Shown here piece after piece: positions 18,570 to 29,033 of a stretch of 34,846 bases of DNA. The first letter of the stretch is position 1. Each line of letters starts with the position of its first letter. The stretch is from an uncultured Gammaproteobacteria bacterium. Lineage in GTDB: Bacteria > Pseudomonadota > Gammaproteobacteria > Pseudomonadales > Porticoccaceae. The notes under the pieces are model-generated. The model ran no database searches and was not told the origin of the DNA. It saw only the letters and a program-made list of their open reading frames with translations. A program made the position numbers and the translations under genes. The stretch covers positions 1 through 34,846 of the forward strand of contig CAJXRS010000021.1 in the NCBI GenBank assembly GCA_913060555.1, read 5' to 3'.

Positions 18570-19517
18570 ATGAGCGGCTGGCGGCCGACCGCCAGCGTCC
18601 AGGTGCTGGAGCGCCGGGCAGCGCTGCTCGCCCAGCTTCGCGCCTTCTTTGCCGCCCGGGGGGTGCTGGAGGTGGAGGTCCCGGTGCTGGGGCGCACCGG
18701 AGTGACCGACCTGCACATCGATAATCTGGCGGTGGCGGGCACGCCGACCCGGTTCCTGCAAAGCTCTCCCGAGTACTTCCTCAAACGTCTGCTGGCCGCC
18801 CAGCCGCGGGCGGTCTATTACCTGGGCAAGGCGTTCCGCGCTGGCGAGCGGGGCCGCTGGCACCATCCCGAGTTCACCCTCCTGGAGTGGTATCGCCCCG
18901 ATTGGGATGAGGATCGCCTGACCGAGGAGGTTGCGGAACTGCTGGTTTCGGCGGGCGTCCGCGGGCAGCACCAACGGCTCGATTACAGTGACTGTTTTGC
19001 CGCCGTCCTGGGGCTGGACGCCCATGCCGCCACCGATGACGAACTGCGCGCGCGCGCCGCCGAGGCCGCGGGGCAACCCCGGGCCGAATGGCGGGAACAG
19101 CCCAGGGACATCTGCCTGGACCTGCTGTTCAGCCTCGCGGTACAGCCGGAGTTGCCGGCGGGGATGGTCTTCCTTACCCGTTACCCGGCCTGCCAGGCGG
19201 CGCTGGCACGAATCGACGCGGATCCGCAGGGCAGGCCGGTGGCGCGGCGCTTCGAGGTGTTCGTCGATGGCGTCGAACTGGGCAACGGCTATTGGGAGTT
19301 GACCGATGCCGGAGAGCAGGAGCGGCGCTTCGCTCGGGATATCGAACGGCGGCGAGCCCTGGGCATGCCGGTGCGGGAGCCCGATGGCCGCCTGCTGGCG
19401 GCGCTGCAATCTGGGTTGCCACCTTGCGCCGGGGTCGCGCTGGGTGTCGATCGCCTGCTCATGGTGCTGCTGGGATTGGCGCATATCCGCGAGGCGCTGG
19501 CCTTCGCCGAAGACTAG
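18570..19517 (+). CDS. epmA: EF-P--(R)-beta-lysine ligase EpmA (LysRS-like, GenX/PoxA)
   Basis: 315 aa; class II aaRS core without anticodon domain: FLQSSPEYFLKRLLAAQPRAVYYLGKAFRAGERGRWHHPEFTLLEWYRP, CAGVALGVDRLLMVLLG. Confidence 0.95.
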   Translation: MSGWRPTASVQVLERRAALLAQLRAFFAARGVLEVEVPVLGRTGVTDLHIDNLAVAGTPTRFLQSSPEYFLKRLLAAQPRAVYYLGKAFRAGERGRWHHPEFTLLEWYRPDWDEDRLTEEVAELLVSAGVRGQHQRLDYSDCFAAVLGLDAHAATDDELRARAAEAAGQPRAEWREQPRDICLDLLFSLAVQPELPAGMVFLTRYPACQAALARIDADPQGRPVARRFEVFVDGVELGNGYWELTDAGEQERRFARDIERRRALGMPVREPDGRLLAALQSGLPPCAGVALGVDRLLMVLLGLAHIREALAFAED

Positions 19518-19564
19518 CGGAACGGAGCTCAGCCGGTAGGCGTGGCGCGGCTTCCGCGGGGAGC

Positions 19565-20401
19565 TCAGAGCCCGCTGCAGCCTTCCAGGCTGTGGTCCAT
19601 CTTGCGCGCCGGCTCATCCGTCACCTGGCCGACCACCCGGGCGGGAACCCCGGCGACCACCGCGTGGGCGGGCACCGGCTGCAATACCACGCTGGCAGCG
19701 ATGATCTTGGCGCCCTCGCCGACCTCGATATTGCCGAGAATCTTGGCGCCCGGGCCGATCAGCACGCCGCGGCGGATCTTGGGATGGCGGTCGCCGGTTT
19801 CCTTGCCGGTGCCGCCGAGCGTCACCGACTGCATCATCGACACTCCGTCCTCGACCACCGCCGTCTCGCCGATCACCAGACCGGTGGCGTGGTCGATCAT
19901 GATGCCCTTGCCGATGCGCGCCGCCGGGTGGATATCCACACCAAAGGTCACCGAGACGCGGTTCTGCAGCACCAGGGCGAGATTGCGATGCTGGCGCTGC
20001 CACAGCCAATGCGCCACTCGGTACGCGCTCAGTGCGTGAAAGCCCTTGAAATAGAGCAGGGGAGTGGAGAAATCCCGGCACGCCGAGTCGCGCTCGTAGG
20101 TGGCGATGATGTCGCTGCGCGCACTGTCGATGATCTCCGGCTGGCTGGCAAAGGCGTCGTCGAAGATCTCGCGCAGCAGCAGTGCCGGAGTGACGTCGCT
20201 GTTGAGCTTGTTGGCGAGGTGAAAGCTCAGTGCTGCCGTCAGATCCCGGTGGTTGAGGATGGTGCTGTAGAGAAAGCTGGCGAGCAGGGGCTCCGCCGCC
20301 ACCTGCTCACGCACCTCCGAAACCACGGTTTCCCACAGCGAGGTGTTGCAGGGGTTGTCCCTGGCGTCGGTCGAAATGTACTTGGGGTCGCGTTGTGCCA
20401 T
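19565..20401 (-). CDS. cysE: Serine O-acetyltransferase
   Basis: 278 aa; LbH hexapeptide repeats; GVDIHPAARIGKGIMIDHATGLVIGETAVVEDGVSMMQSVTLGGTGK. Confidence 0.94.
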   Translation of the reverse strand: MAQRDPKYISTDARDNPCNTSLWETVVSEVREQVAAEPLLASFLYSTILNHRDLTAALSFHLANKLNSDVTPALLLREIFDDAFASQPEIIDSARSDIIATYERDSACRDFSTPLLYFKGFHALSAYRVAHWLWQRQHRNLALVLQNRVSVTFGVDIHPAARIGKGIMIDHATGLVIGETAVVEDGVSMMQSVTLGGTGKETGDRHPKIRRGVLIGPGAKILGNIEVGEGAKIIAASVVLQPVPAHAVVAGVPARVVGQVTDEPARKMDHSLEGCSGL

Positions 20402-20424
20402 GGCCCATTATCCGGGTGCCGCGG

Positions 20425-21132
20425 TCAATTTGCCAAGCCGGCGCGGGCCACCGCCCAGACCTCGATGCGCTCGACCCCGGCGCGGTGCAGACAGTCGGCC
20501 AGCGCCGTCACCGTGCTCGCCGAGGTGACCACATCGTCGACCAGTGCCAGGTGGTTGGGCAGCGGCCCGGGGCGCACGCCGAAGGCGGCGCTCAGATTGC
20601 GGCGCCGGAGCTCGCGGGGCAGACCGACCTGGGGGGGCGTGGCGCGCTCCCGGACCACCAGGCGGTCGCGCACCGGTATGCCCAGCGCGCGCCCCAGGGG
20701 CAGGGCCAGTTCCAGGGCCTGATTGAACCCCCGAGCCAGCAGTCGGCGCCAATGCAGTGGCACCGGAACCAGGGCTTCGGGCAGGGGCGCCGAACCTTCC
20801 CGCACCCGCGCCGCCAGCAGGGCCGCCAGTACCCCGGCTTGGGCCAGATCGCCGCCGTATTTGAGGCGATGGATCATGTGATCCACAGGGTGGGTATGGC
20901 GACAGCTGGCGATGCTGGCGACAAAGGGCGGGGGGTGTCGCAGGCAGCGGCCGCAGGTGCCGGGTACGGGCAGCGGCAGGGCACAGCGCTGGCAGGCGCA
21001 GGTGGGTCTGGGCAGGGCGGCGTCACAGGCTGTGCAGAGGTCGAGGGCGCGACGGCTGGGCCGTGCGCAGAGCAGGCACAGGCCGGGGAAAAGTGCAAAG
21101 CCGCATGAGCGCAGCCATGTTGTCCCTGTCAT
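20425..21132 (-). CDS. comF: ComF family protein (double zinc-ribbon/phosphoribosyltransferase fold)
   Basis: 235 aa from ATG at 21132; Cys pairs ([24 protein letters not shown]), [37 protein letters not shown]. The ORF track extends to a TTG at 21138. Confidence 0.9.
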   Translation of the reverse strand: MTGTTWLRSCGFALFPGLCLLCARPSRRALDLCTACDAALPRPTCACQRCALPLPVPGTCGRCLRHPPPFVASIASCRHTHPVDHMIHRLKYGGDLAQAGVLAALLAARVREGSAPLPEALVPVPLHWRRLLARGFNQALELALPLGRALGIPVRDRLVVRERATPPQVGLPRELRRRNLSAAFGVRPGPLPNHLALVDDVVTSASTVTALADCLHRAGVERIEVWAVARAGLAN

Positions 21133-21163
21133 GGTCAACCTGCTATCGATCTCCGGTTGACAG
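21132..21163. promoter_or_regulatory. BirA-type biotin operator (TGGTCAACC-N14-GGTTGACAG)
   Basis: Inverted repeat GTCAACC / GGTTGAC with a 14-bp spacer, directly upstream of bioB; resembles the gammaproteobacterial BirA box TTGTAAACC-N14/15-GGTTTACAA (7/9 matches per half-site). Confidence 0.8.
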
Positions 21164-21184
21164 CCGGAGTGCCGGCGCTAAGAT
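21157..21184 (+). promoter_or_regulatory. Putative sigma70 promoter of bioB, TTGACA-N16-TAAGAT
   Basis: Perfect -35 at 21157-21162 inside the right BirA half-site; -10-like TAAGAT at 21179-21184 (4/6 match to TATAAT). Confidence 0.6.
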
Positions 21185-21221
21185 CTGCGGTTCCCGCCCA
21201 GTGCAGCCCGAGACACCATAC

Positions 21222-22252
21222 ATGACCCAGATTCGCCACGACTGGACCCGAGCCGAGACCCTGGCGCTGTTTGCGCTGCCGTTCAACGATCTGCTGTTCC
21301 GGGCCCAGCAGGTGCATCGTGAACGCTTCGACCCCAATGCGGTCCAGGTCAGCACCCTGCTGTCGATCAAGACCGGCGCCTGCCCGGAAGACTGCAAATA
21401 TTGTCCGCAGAGCGCTCGTTACGATACCCGACTGGAGCGCGAAAAGCTGCTCGAACTGGAACAGGTGATCGCCCAGGCGCGCCGCGCCCGCGAGCAGGGG
21501 GCGACGAGGTTCTGCATGGGCGCGGCCTGGCGTTCCCCCCACGACCGCGATCTGCCGCAGGTGCTGGCCATGGTGCGCGAGGTCAAGGCGCTGGGGTTGG
21601 AGACCTGCATGACCCTGGGCATGCTGGCACCGCAGCAGGCGCAGGCGCTGGCCGAGGCCGGGCTCGACTACTACAACCACAACCTGGATACCTCGCCGGA
21701 GTATTACGGCGAGATCATCACCACCCGCACTTATCAGGATCGGCTCGAGACTCTGGAACACGTCCGCAACGCGGGCATGAAAGTGTGCTGCGGGGGTATC
21801 CTGGGCATGGGCGAGGCACTCGCGGACCGCGCCGGGCTGCTGGTCCAGTTGGCCAATCTGTCGGAACACCCGGAATCCGTGCCCATCAACCAGCTGGTAC
21901 GGGTTGCCGGGACGCCACTGGAAAACGCCGAGGCGCTGGACCCCTTCGATTTCGTCCGCACCATCGCGGTCGCGCGGATCATGATGCCGGCCTCTCATGT
22001 GCGCCTGTCCGCGGGCCGCGAGGACATGAATGAGCAGACCCAGGCGCTGGCGTTTTTTGCTGGGGCCAACTCCATCTTTTACGGTGAGCGGCTGCTGACC
22101 ACGCCCAATCCGGAAGCCGACGCCGATCGCCGCCTGTTCCAGCGTCTGGGCATTCATCCCGAACCCGCACCGGCACCCGCCGAAATGGCCTGTCGCACCG
22201 CTCCGCAGCGCGGCGCGGAGCGGCTCTGGTACGAGGCCGCGGTGGGCGGCGG

Positions 22253-22256
<4 letters not shown>
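21222..22256 (+). CDS. bioB: Biotin synthase
   Basis: 344 aa; radical [77 protein letters not shown]. Confidence 0.97.
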
Positions 22257-23449
<1,193 letters not shown>

Positions 23450-23570
23450 GCCGCGGGCAAGCCGCCATAATGACGTTGCGAAGATTCGAGATTTCGGCGT
23501 GCGGGTGACCGTACCGCCGGAATGCCAACCACAGCGCCCGGATGATCCCGGGCGAACAGCGGGAGACACC

Positions 23571-25373
23571 ATGCCGGATTACCGCGTTCCCGTGCGGGAT
23601 ATGAAATTCGTTCGCGAAGAGGTGCTGGACTTCCCGGGCCTGTGGCAGCGCTTGCCGGGTTGCGAGGAGGTTACCGCCGAGCTCGCCAGCGCCATCTACG
23701 AAGCGGTGGCGAAGCTCTGCGAAGAAGTGCTGGCGCCGCTGTGGCGCAGTGGCGACGAGGAGGGCTGTACCTGGAACCCGGAGGGAGTTCGCACCCCGGA
23801 GGGCTTCAAGGAAGCCTATGCCAGGTATGTCGAGGGCGGCTGGCCGGCACTGACGGGCCCGGTGGACTATGGCGGCCAGGGATTGCCGCCCTCGCTGGAG
23901 AGCGTGCTCAACGAATTCGTCGGCACCGCCAACTGGGCCTGGAGCATGTACCCCTTTCTCGCCAAGGGTGGCCGTCTGACGGTGACCGCGCATGGTGACG
24001 AGGAGCTCAAGCGCCAATACCTGGCCAAGCTGATCTCTGGGGAATGGACCGCCACCATGTGCCTGACCGAGGCCCATGCCGGCACGGATCTGGGCATCCT
24101 GCGGACCAAGGCCGAGCCGGACCCCGATGGCAGCTACCGGATCACCGGCACCAAGATCTTCATCTCGTCGGGCGAACACGATCTGGTGGATAACATCCTG
24201 CACATCGTGCTCGCCCGCCTGCCGGACGCGCCGCCGGGCACCAAGGGCATTTCCCTGTTTCTGGTGCCCAAGCGGTTGCCGGACGCCGAAGGCAATGCCG
24301 GGGCGCCCAATGGCGTGTCCTGCGGCAGTATCGAGCACAAGATGGGCATCCACGGCAACGCCACCGCGGTGCTCAATTTCGAAGACGCCAGGGGGTTTCT
24401 GCTGGGCGAGCCCAACCGCGGCCTCAACGCCATGTTCACCTTCATGAACATTGCCCGTATCGGCACCGCGGTGCAGGGTGTGGCCCATGCCGAACTGGCG
24501 CTGCAGGGCGCAGCGCGCTATGCCCGCGAACGTCTGCAGATGCGCGCCGCCAAGGGGCCGGCCAACCCGGAGGGGCCCGCCGATCCGATCATCGTGCATC
24601 CGGACGTGCGGCGCATGCTGTTGACCATCAAGGCGTTCGCCGAAGGTACCCGGCTGCTGATCCAGTCGCTGGCCTATGAGGTCGACCTCTCCTACCTGGC
24701 AGCCGACGTGGAGGAGCGTCAGCGCGCGGAGGACCTGCTGGCGTTGCTGACCCCGGTGGCCAAGGGGTTCTGCACCGAGCTCGGCTTCGAGGCCGCCAGC
24801 CTGGGTATTCAGGTGTTCGGCGGCCACGGCTATATCCGCGAATGGGGCATGGAGCAGAACCTGCGTGATGCCCGCATCGGCATGATCTATGAGGGTACCA
24901 ACGGCATTCAGGCGATTGATCTGCTGGGTCGCAAGGTGTTGGGCAGCGGCGGCGAGATGCTGGCACCCTGGCTGCGCCGCATCGCGGACTTCTGCCGCGA
25001 CTGTGCCGGCGAGGCGGAGATGGCGGCCTTCGTCGAACCCCTCGCTGCGCTGGTGAAGGAGTGGGAGCAGCTCACCCGGGACATCGGCGCCCGCACCCGG
25101 AAGGATGCCGATGAAATGGGTGCCGCGGCCTTTGATTATCTGATGTACGCGGGTTATGTGAGCCTGGCGTATCTGTGGGCGCGGGCAGCACGCGTCGCGC
25201 AGCGTGCCCTGGCCGCGGAAGATGCGGATGCGGAGTTCTACCGCGCCAAGCTGCAAACCGCAGATTTTTACTATCGAAAGATTCTGCCCCGCACCCGTAC
25301 CCTGGTGGCCGGCATCGACAGCGGCGCCGAGCCGCTGATGGGCATGGCTGCCGAAGCCTTCTTGCTGGAGTGA
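23571..25373 (+). CDS. Acyl-CoA dehydrogenase (long form, DmdC-like subfamily)
   Basis: 600 aa; MCLTEAHAGTDLGILRTKA, ITGTKIFISSGEHD, VFGGHGYIREWGMEQNLRDARIGMIYEGTNGIQAIDLLGRKV. Confidence 0.92.
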   Translation: MPDYRVPVRDMKFVREEVLDFPGLWQRLPGCEEVTAELASAIYEAVAKLCEEVLAPLWRSGDEEGCTWNPEGVRTPEGFKEAYARYVEGGWPALTGPVDYGGQGLPPSLESVLNEFVGTANWAWSMYPFLAKGGRLTVTAHGDEELKRQYLAKLISGEWTATMCLTEAHAGTDLGILRTKAEPDPDGSYRITGTKIFISSGEHDLVDNILHIVLARLPDAPPGTKGISLFLVPKRLPDAEGNAGAPNGVSCGSIEHKMGIHGNATAVLNFEDARGFLLGEPNRGLNAMFTFMNIARIGTAVQGVAHAELALQGAARYARERLQMRAAKGPANPEGPADPIIVHPDVRRMLLTIKAFAEGTRLLIQSLAYEVDLSYLAADVEERQRAEDLLALLTPVAKGFCTELGFEAASLGIQVFGGHGYIREWGMEQNLRDARIGMIYEGTNGIQAIDLLGRKVLGSGGEMLAPWLRRIADFCRDCAGEAEMAAFVEPLAALVKEWEQLTRDIGARTRKDADEMGAAAFDYLMYAGYVSLAYLWARAARVAQRALAAEDADAEFYRAKLQTADFYYRKILPRTRTLVAGIDSGAEPLMGMAAEAFLLE

Positions 25374-25382
25374 GGAAACGCC

Positions 25383-25568
25383 ATGCCACAGCGGCCGCAA
25401 TTGTCTGACGAGGACCTCGCCCGTGTGCGCGAGTATCTGGACTCCCCCATACACAGGGTGGAGCGCCAGCCCTTTCGGCCTCTGCGCCTGCTGCTGGTGA
25501 TCTGGGTGGTAATCGGTGTGATCAGCGGTGCCGCGCTGCTGTTCGCCCGTCTGCTGGGCGCGGTCTGA
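25383..25568 (+). CDS. Small single-pass membrane protein, DUF3094-like
   Basis: 61 aa; MPQRPQLSDEDLARVREYLDSPIHRVERQPFRPLRLLLVIWVVIGVISGAALLFARLLGAV: acidic N-terminus then one hydrophobic segment; pattern recalled from Pseudomonas DUF3094 proteins. Confidence 0.7.
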   Translation: MPQRPQLSDEDLARVREYLDSPIHRVERQPFRPLRLLLVIWVVIGVISGAALLFARLLGAV

Positions 25569-25652
25569 GCCGTAGGCCGGCCGGCTTGCCAAGTGCCTTG
25601 CCGACCGCTTGAATGTCGCTGCACAACACCATAATCGACGGAGAACAATCGC

Positions 25653-26831
25653 ATGCAACCATTACAGGGCATTCGCATCGTCGAAGTCACCACCAATGCC
25701 TCGGGGCCGTTCGCGACCGGTGTGCTCGCCGACCAGGGGGCGGACGTGATTCGCCTGGAAACCATCGGCGCCGGCGACCCTTCGCGCCACGTGGGCGGGG
25801 TCCGCGAGGGCGTGACTTCCTATAACGCCAGCATGAATCGCAACAAGCGTTCGCTGGCGGTCGACCTCAAGAACGCGCAGTTGCGCCCGGCGCTGTATGC
25901 GCTGATCCGGACCGCGGACGTCTTCGTGCAGAATTCCCGACCCGGCGCCCTGGACCGCTGCGGCTTCGGTTATCCGGATCTGCACGAGGTGAACCCGGAT
26001 CTGATCTATGTATCCATTTCCGGGTTCGGAGCCGATGGTCCCGCAGCCCATCAACGGGTCTATGATCCGGTGATCCAGGTCACCTCCGGATTCGCGGCGG
26101 TGCAGGGTCACGGCGGCCGGCCGCAACTGGTCAAGACCATCGCCAGCGACAAGATCGCTGCCCTGACCGCCGCCCAGGCGATCTCCTCGGCGCTGTTCGC
26201 CCGTGCCATCGGGCGCACGGGTGGCCATCACGTCGAGTTGTCGATGCTCGACGCCAGCCTGCAGTTTCTGTGGCCGGACGCGTTCTGGAATCATGGTTTC
26301 GTCGGCGGTGACTTTCAGCCCAAGCCGCTGCTTGCCGAGTTCTACCGGGTGTTGGAAACCGCGGACGGCTATGTCACCACCATCGTGGTCGGCGATGAGG
26401 AGTTCAAGGGCGCCTGCCGTGCCCTGGGACTGGAGGCGCTGCTGGACGAGCCCCGCTTCGCCTCCATCTTCGAGCGATTTTCGAACTATGGCGAGCTGTT
26501 GGTGGCCTTTGAAGAGAAGACCCGCAACTTGACCGCCGCCGAAGTCGTCGAACGCATGGACCGCGAGGGCGTGCCCTGCGGCAAGGTGAACACCCTGGAG
26601 GAGGTCATCGAAGACCCCCGGGTGCAGCATTCCGGATCCCTGGTGGAATACGATCACCCTCGGGCCGGCCGCCTGCGTCAGGCGCGGCCGGCGGCGGTGT
26701 TCGCAGGAGAACCCGCACCTGTACCCGGGCCGGCGCCCGGGCTTGGGGAGCATACCGAGCAGGTGCTGAAGTCCCTGGGCTGCTCGGACGCCGAGATCGC
26801 CACCTGGCGGGCGGCGGGCGCCATCGGCTGA
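25653..26831 (+). CDS. CaiB/BaiF (family III) CoA-transferase, divergent fifth member
   Basis: 392 aa; IRIVEVTTNASGPFATGVLADQGADVIRLE, NKRSLAVDLKN, VQNSRPGALDRCGFGYPDL, SISGFGADGP; catalytic Asp region TIASDKIAALTAAQAI. Confidence 0.92.
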   Translation: MQPLQGIRIVEVTTNASGPFATGVLADQGADVIRLETIGAGDPSRHVGGVREGVTSYNASMNRNKRSLAVDLKNAQLRPALYALIRTADVFVQNSRPGALDRCGFGYPDLHEVNPDLIYVSISGFGADGPAAHQRVYDPVIQVTSGFAAVQGHGGRPQLVKTIASDKIAALTAAQAISSALFARAIGRTGGHHVELSMLDASLQFLWPDAFWNHGFVGGDFQPKPLLAEFYRVLETADGYVTTIVVGDEEFKGACRALGLEALLDEPRFASIFERFSNYGELLVAFEEKTRNLTAAEVVERMDREGVPCGKVNTLEEVIEDPRVQHSGSLVEYDHPRAGRLRQARPAAVFAGEPAPVPGPAPGLGEHTEQVLKSLGCSDAEIATWRAAGAIG

Positions 26832-26844
26832 GGGTCAGGCGCGG

Positions 26845-27612
26845 TCAGCCGTCGTTACCGGCCGGGGCCTGCTCGGCCGGGTCCTCCCTGTCCCGATAGA
26901 CCATCCGGCCGAACAGCACGCCGAGCTCGAAGAGCAGCCACATGGGTAGTGCGAGCAGGGTCTGCGAAAAGATGTCCGGTGGCGTCAACAGCATGCCGAT
27001 GCTGAAGCAGCCGACCAGGATGTAGGGCCGCTTACCGGCCAGCTTGGCGGGGTCAACGGCGCCGGTAAGGCTCAGGATCACCACCGCCACCGGGATCTCG
27101 AAGGCGAGCCCGAAAGCAAAGAACAGCTTCAGGACAAAGTCCAGGTAGCGGCTGATATCCGTCATCACGGCAACGTGGGCCGGGCCGGCACTGGTGAAGA
27201 ACCCGAAAACCAGCGGAAAAACCACGTAGTAAGCGAACGCCATGCCGGCGAAGAAGAGGGCGATGCTGGAGGCGAACAGGGGCAGCACCACATGCCGCTC
27301 GCGGCGGTAGAGGCCGGGGGCAACGAATGCCCAGAGTTGGTAGAGGATAAAGGGCATGGCGGCCATGATCGCCAGCACGAAGGTCAGCTTGAACGGTGTC
27401 AGGAAGGGCGCCGCGACATCGGTGGCGATCATGCTCGAACCCTCGGGCAGGTAGACCCGCAAGGGTTCCGATACATAGTCGTAGATGCGGTTGGCGAAGG
27501 GAAACATGCCACCGAACAGCAGGGCGATGATCAGCAGGCTGCGCAACAGCCGGTCGCGCAACTCGATCAGGTGTTCGACCAGTCCGGCCTCGGTCGCCTG
27601 GGTCTCGCTCAT
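26845..27612 (-). CDS. tatC: Sec-independent protein translocase TatC
   Basis: 255 aa; LVEHLIELRDRLLRSL, multiple TM segments, AFGLAFEIPVAVVIL, GMLLTPPDIFSQTLLALPMWLLFELG. Confidence 0.96.
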   Translation of the reverse strand: MSETQATEAGLVEHLIELRDRLLRSLLIIALLFGGMFPFANRIYDYVSEPLRVYLPEGSSMIATDVAAPFLTPFKLTFVLAIMAAMPFILYQLWAFVAPGLYRRERHVVLPLFASSIALFFAGMAFAYYVVFPLVFGFFTSAGPAHVAVMTDISRYLDFVLKLFFAFGLAFEIPVAVVILSLTGAVDPAKLAGKRPYILVGCFSIGMLLTPPDIFSQTLLALPMWLLFELGVLFGRMVYRDREDPAEQAPAGNDG

Positions 27613-27992
27613 GACCGCTCGGGCTTGTCGCGGCCGGCGGCTGTTGTCGGGCCCTCGTCATCGGCGTCGTCGATGAATTCGATCTCCTCCGGGGATTCGC
27701 GGCGTTGTTCGCGCGGCGTCAGCGGCGCTTCCTGTGCCCGTCTCAGGGTTTCAGCAACCTGTTGGCGTTCGCTCTCCAGCTGCTCCAGTAGCAGCTGGTT
27801 GTGGACCTCGCGGCGAATATCGTCGATGCCCAGCTCGCGTTCCATGTCGTTACGGGCATTTTGCAGGCTGCGGCGCAGCTTGCCGATCCAGTAGCCCAGG
27901 AAGCGGGCCGCCTCGGGCAGGCGTTTGGGGCCGATCACGATCAGCGCGATCGCGACCAGGAGGAGGATTTCGGAAAAGCCGATATCGGACAA
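27609..27992 (-). CDS. tatB: Sec-independent protein translocase TatB (probable TTG start)
   Basis: SDIGFSEILLLVAIALIVIGPKRLPEAARFLGYWIGKLRRSLQNARNDMERELGIDDIRREV; only start codon near the conserved N-terminus is TTG at 27992. Confidence 0.9.
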   Translation of the reverse strand: MSDIGFSEILLLVAIALIVIGPKRLPEAARFLGYWIGKLRRSLQNARNDMERELGIDDIRREVHNQLLLEQLESERQQVAETLRRAQEAPLTPREQRRESPEEIEFIDDADDEGPTTAAGRDKPERS

Positions 27993-28026
27993 GCTGGCGC
28001 TCCGGGTCGGGTGCGACGGCTCCGGC

Positions 28027-28287
28027 TCAGGAGTTCTTGCGTTCCGGGGAGCCGGTGTCGACGTGTTCGCGGTGCTCGGTATCCGTCTTGGCTTCGGTTT
28101 CGAGCGAATCCGGCGCTTCCGCCTCGGACTCCGATTTATCCTTGTCGTCGCCCATGGCGCCGCGGAAGCCCTTGATTGCCCCACCCAGGTCGCCACCCAG
28201 ATTACGCAAGCGCTTGGTACCGAAGATGAGCATGACGATCACCAGAATGATGAGCAGCTGCCAGATACTGATTCCACCCAGTCCCAT
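28027..28287 (-). CDS. tatA: Sec-independent protein translocase TatA
   Basis: 86 aa; [48 protein letters not shown]. Confidence 0.95.
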   Translation of the reverse strand: MGLGGISIWQLLIILVIVMLIFGTKRLRNLGGDLGGAIKGFRGAMGDDKDKSESEAEAPDSLETEAKTDTEHREHVDTGSPERKNS

Positions 28288-28299
28288 TTGCGCCTCCGA

Positions 28300-28629
28300 T
28301 TATCGATTGCGGCTGGCTTTTTCTTCCAGTCCGGACATGCCGAAGCGGCGCGCCAATTCCGCGAGCACGGCGTCGGCATTCTCGCCGAGGTGGGAGAGCA
28401 TTACCAGCGAATGGAACCAGAGATCGGCGGTCTCTGCGACCAGTGCGCTGGTGTCGCCGCTGTGGGCAGCGTCCTTCGCCGCGATCAGCGTCTCGGTACA
28501 TTCCTCCCCGAGCTTTTCGAGGATCCTGTTGAGTCCCTGGTGGTGCAGCCGAGCGACATAAGAACTTTCGGGATTGCGCTGCCGGCGGTCCGCCAGCACC
28601 TGGGTGAGTTCTGCGAGCACGTCGTTCAT
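28300..28629 (-). CDS. hisE: Phosphoribosyl-ATP pyrophosphatase
   Basis: 109 aa; [33 protein letters not shown]...[17 protein letters not shown]. Confidence 0.95.
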   Translation of the reverse strand: MNDVLAELTQVLADRRQRNPESSYVARLHHQGLNRILEKLGEECTETLIAAKDAAHSGDTSALVAETADLWFHSLVMLSHLGENADAVLAELARRFGMSGLEEKASRNR

Positions 28630-29033
28630 GAGGATCTCCCGGATGGTGGCTCCGGGCTGTCGGGTTGCCACCCGGTGTCGGTTGGATGCTGGAAAAAGCA
28701 GTTGGGCCTTCCGGTGTGACAGGCGATACCGCCTACCTGTTCCACGATCAACAGCAGGGTGTCGCCGTCACAGTCGAGGCGGATATCGCGCAACAGTTGC
28801 ACATGGCCCGATTCCTCGCCCTTGCGCCACAGCCGCTGCCGCGACCGCGACCAGTACACCGCGCGTCCTTCAACCAGCGTCAGGCCCAGGGCTTCCCGAT
28901 TCATCCAGGCCAGCATGAGCACGGCACCGCTGCCGACATCCTGGGCGATAGCAGGTACCAGGCCGTCGCTGTTCCAGGCGACGGCGTCGAGTACGGCTTG
29001 TGGTGGAGTGGTTCGATCGATCATGGAGCTCAA
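28626..29033 (-). CDS. hisI: Phosphoribosyl-AMP cyclohydrolase
   Basis: 135 aa; [64 protein letters not shown]. Confidence 0.95.
   Translation of the reverse strand: MSSMIDRTTPPQAVLDAVAWNSDGLVPAIAQDVGSGAVLMLAWMNREALGLTLVEGRAVYWSRSRQRLWRKGEESGHVQLLRDIRLDCDGDTLLLIVEQVGGIACHTGRPNCFFQHPTDTGWQPDSPEPPSGRSS

Noticed and set aside
16818-19484. 888-aa minus-strand open frame across epmB and antisense to efp/epmA
   Set aside because: The 3' part is epmB; the upstream extension is antisense to two well-supported genes and is low-complexity G/A/R/Q-rich, a high-GC3 artefact. epmB start placed at 17906.
23523-23555. Small GCCCGG/CCGGGC inverted repeat upstream of the acyl-CoA dehydrogenase
   Set aside because: Six-bp GC stem without T-tract; expected by chance in this composition.
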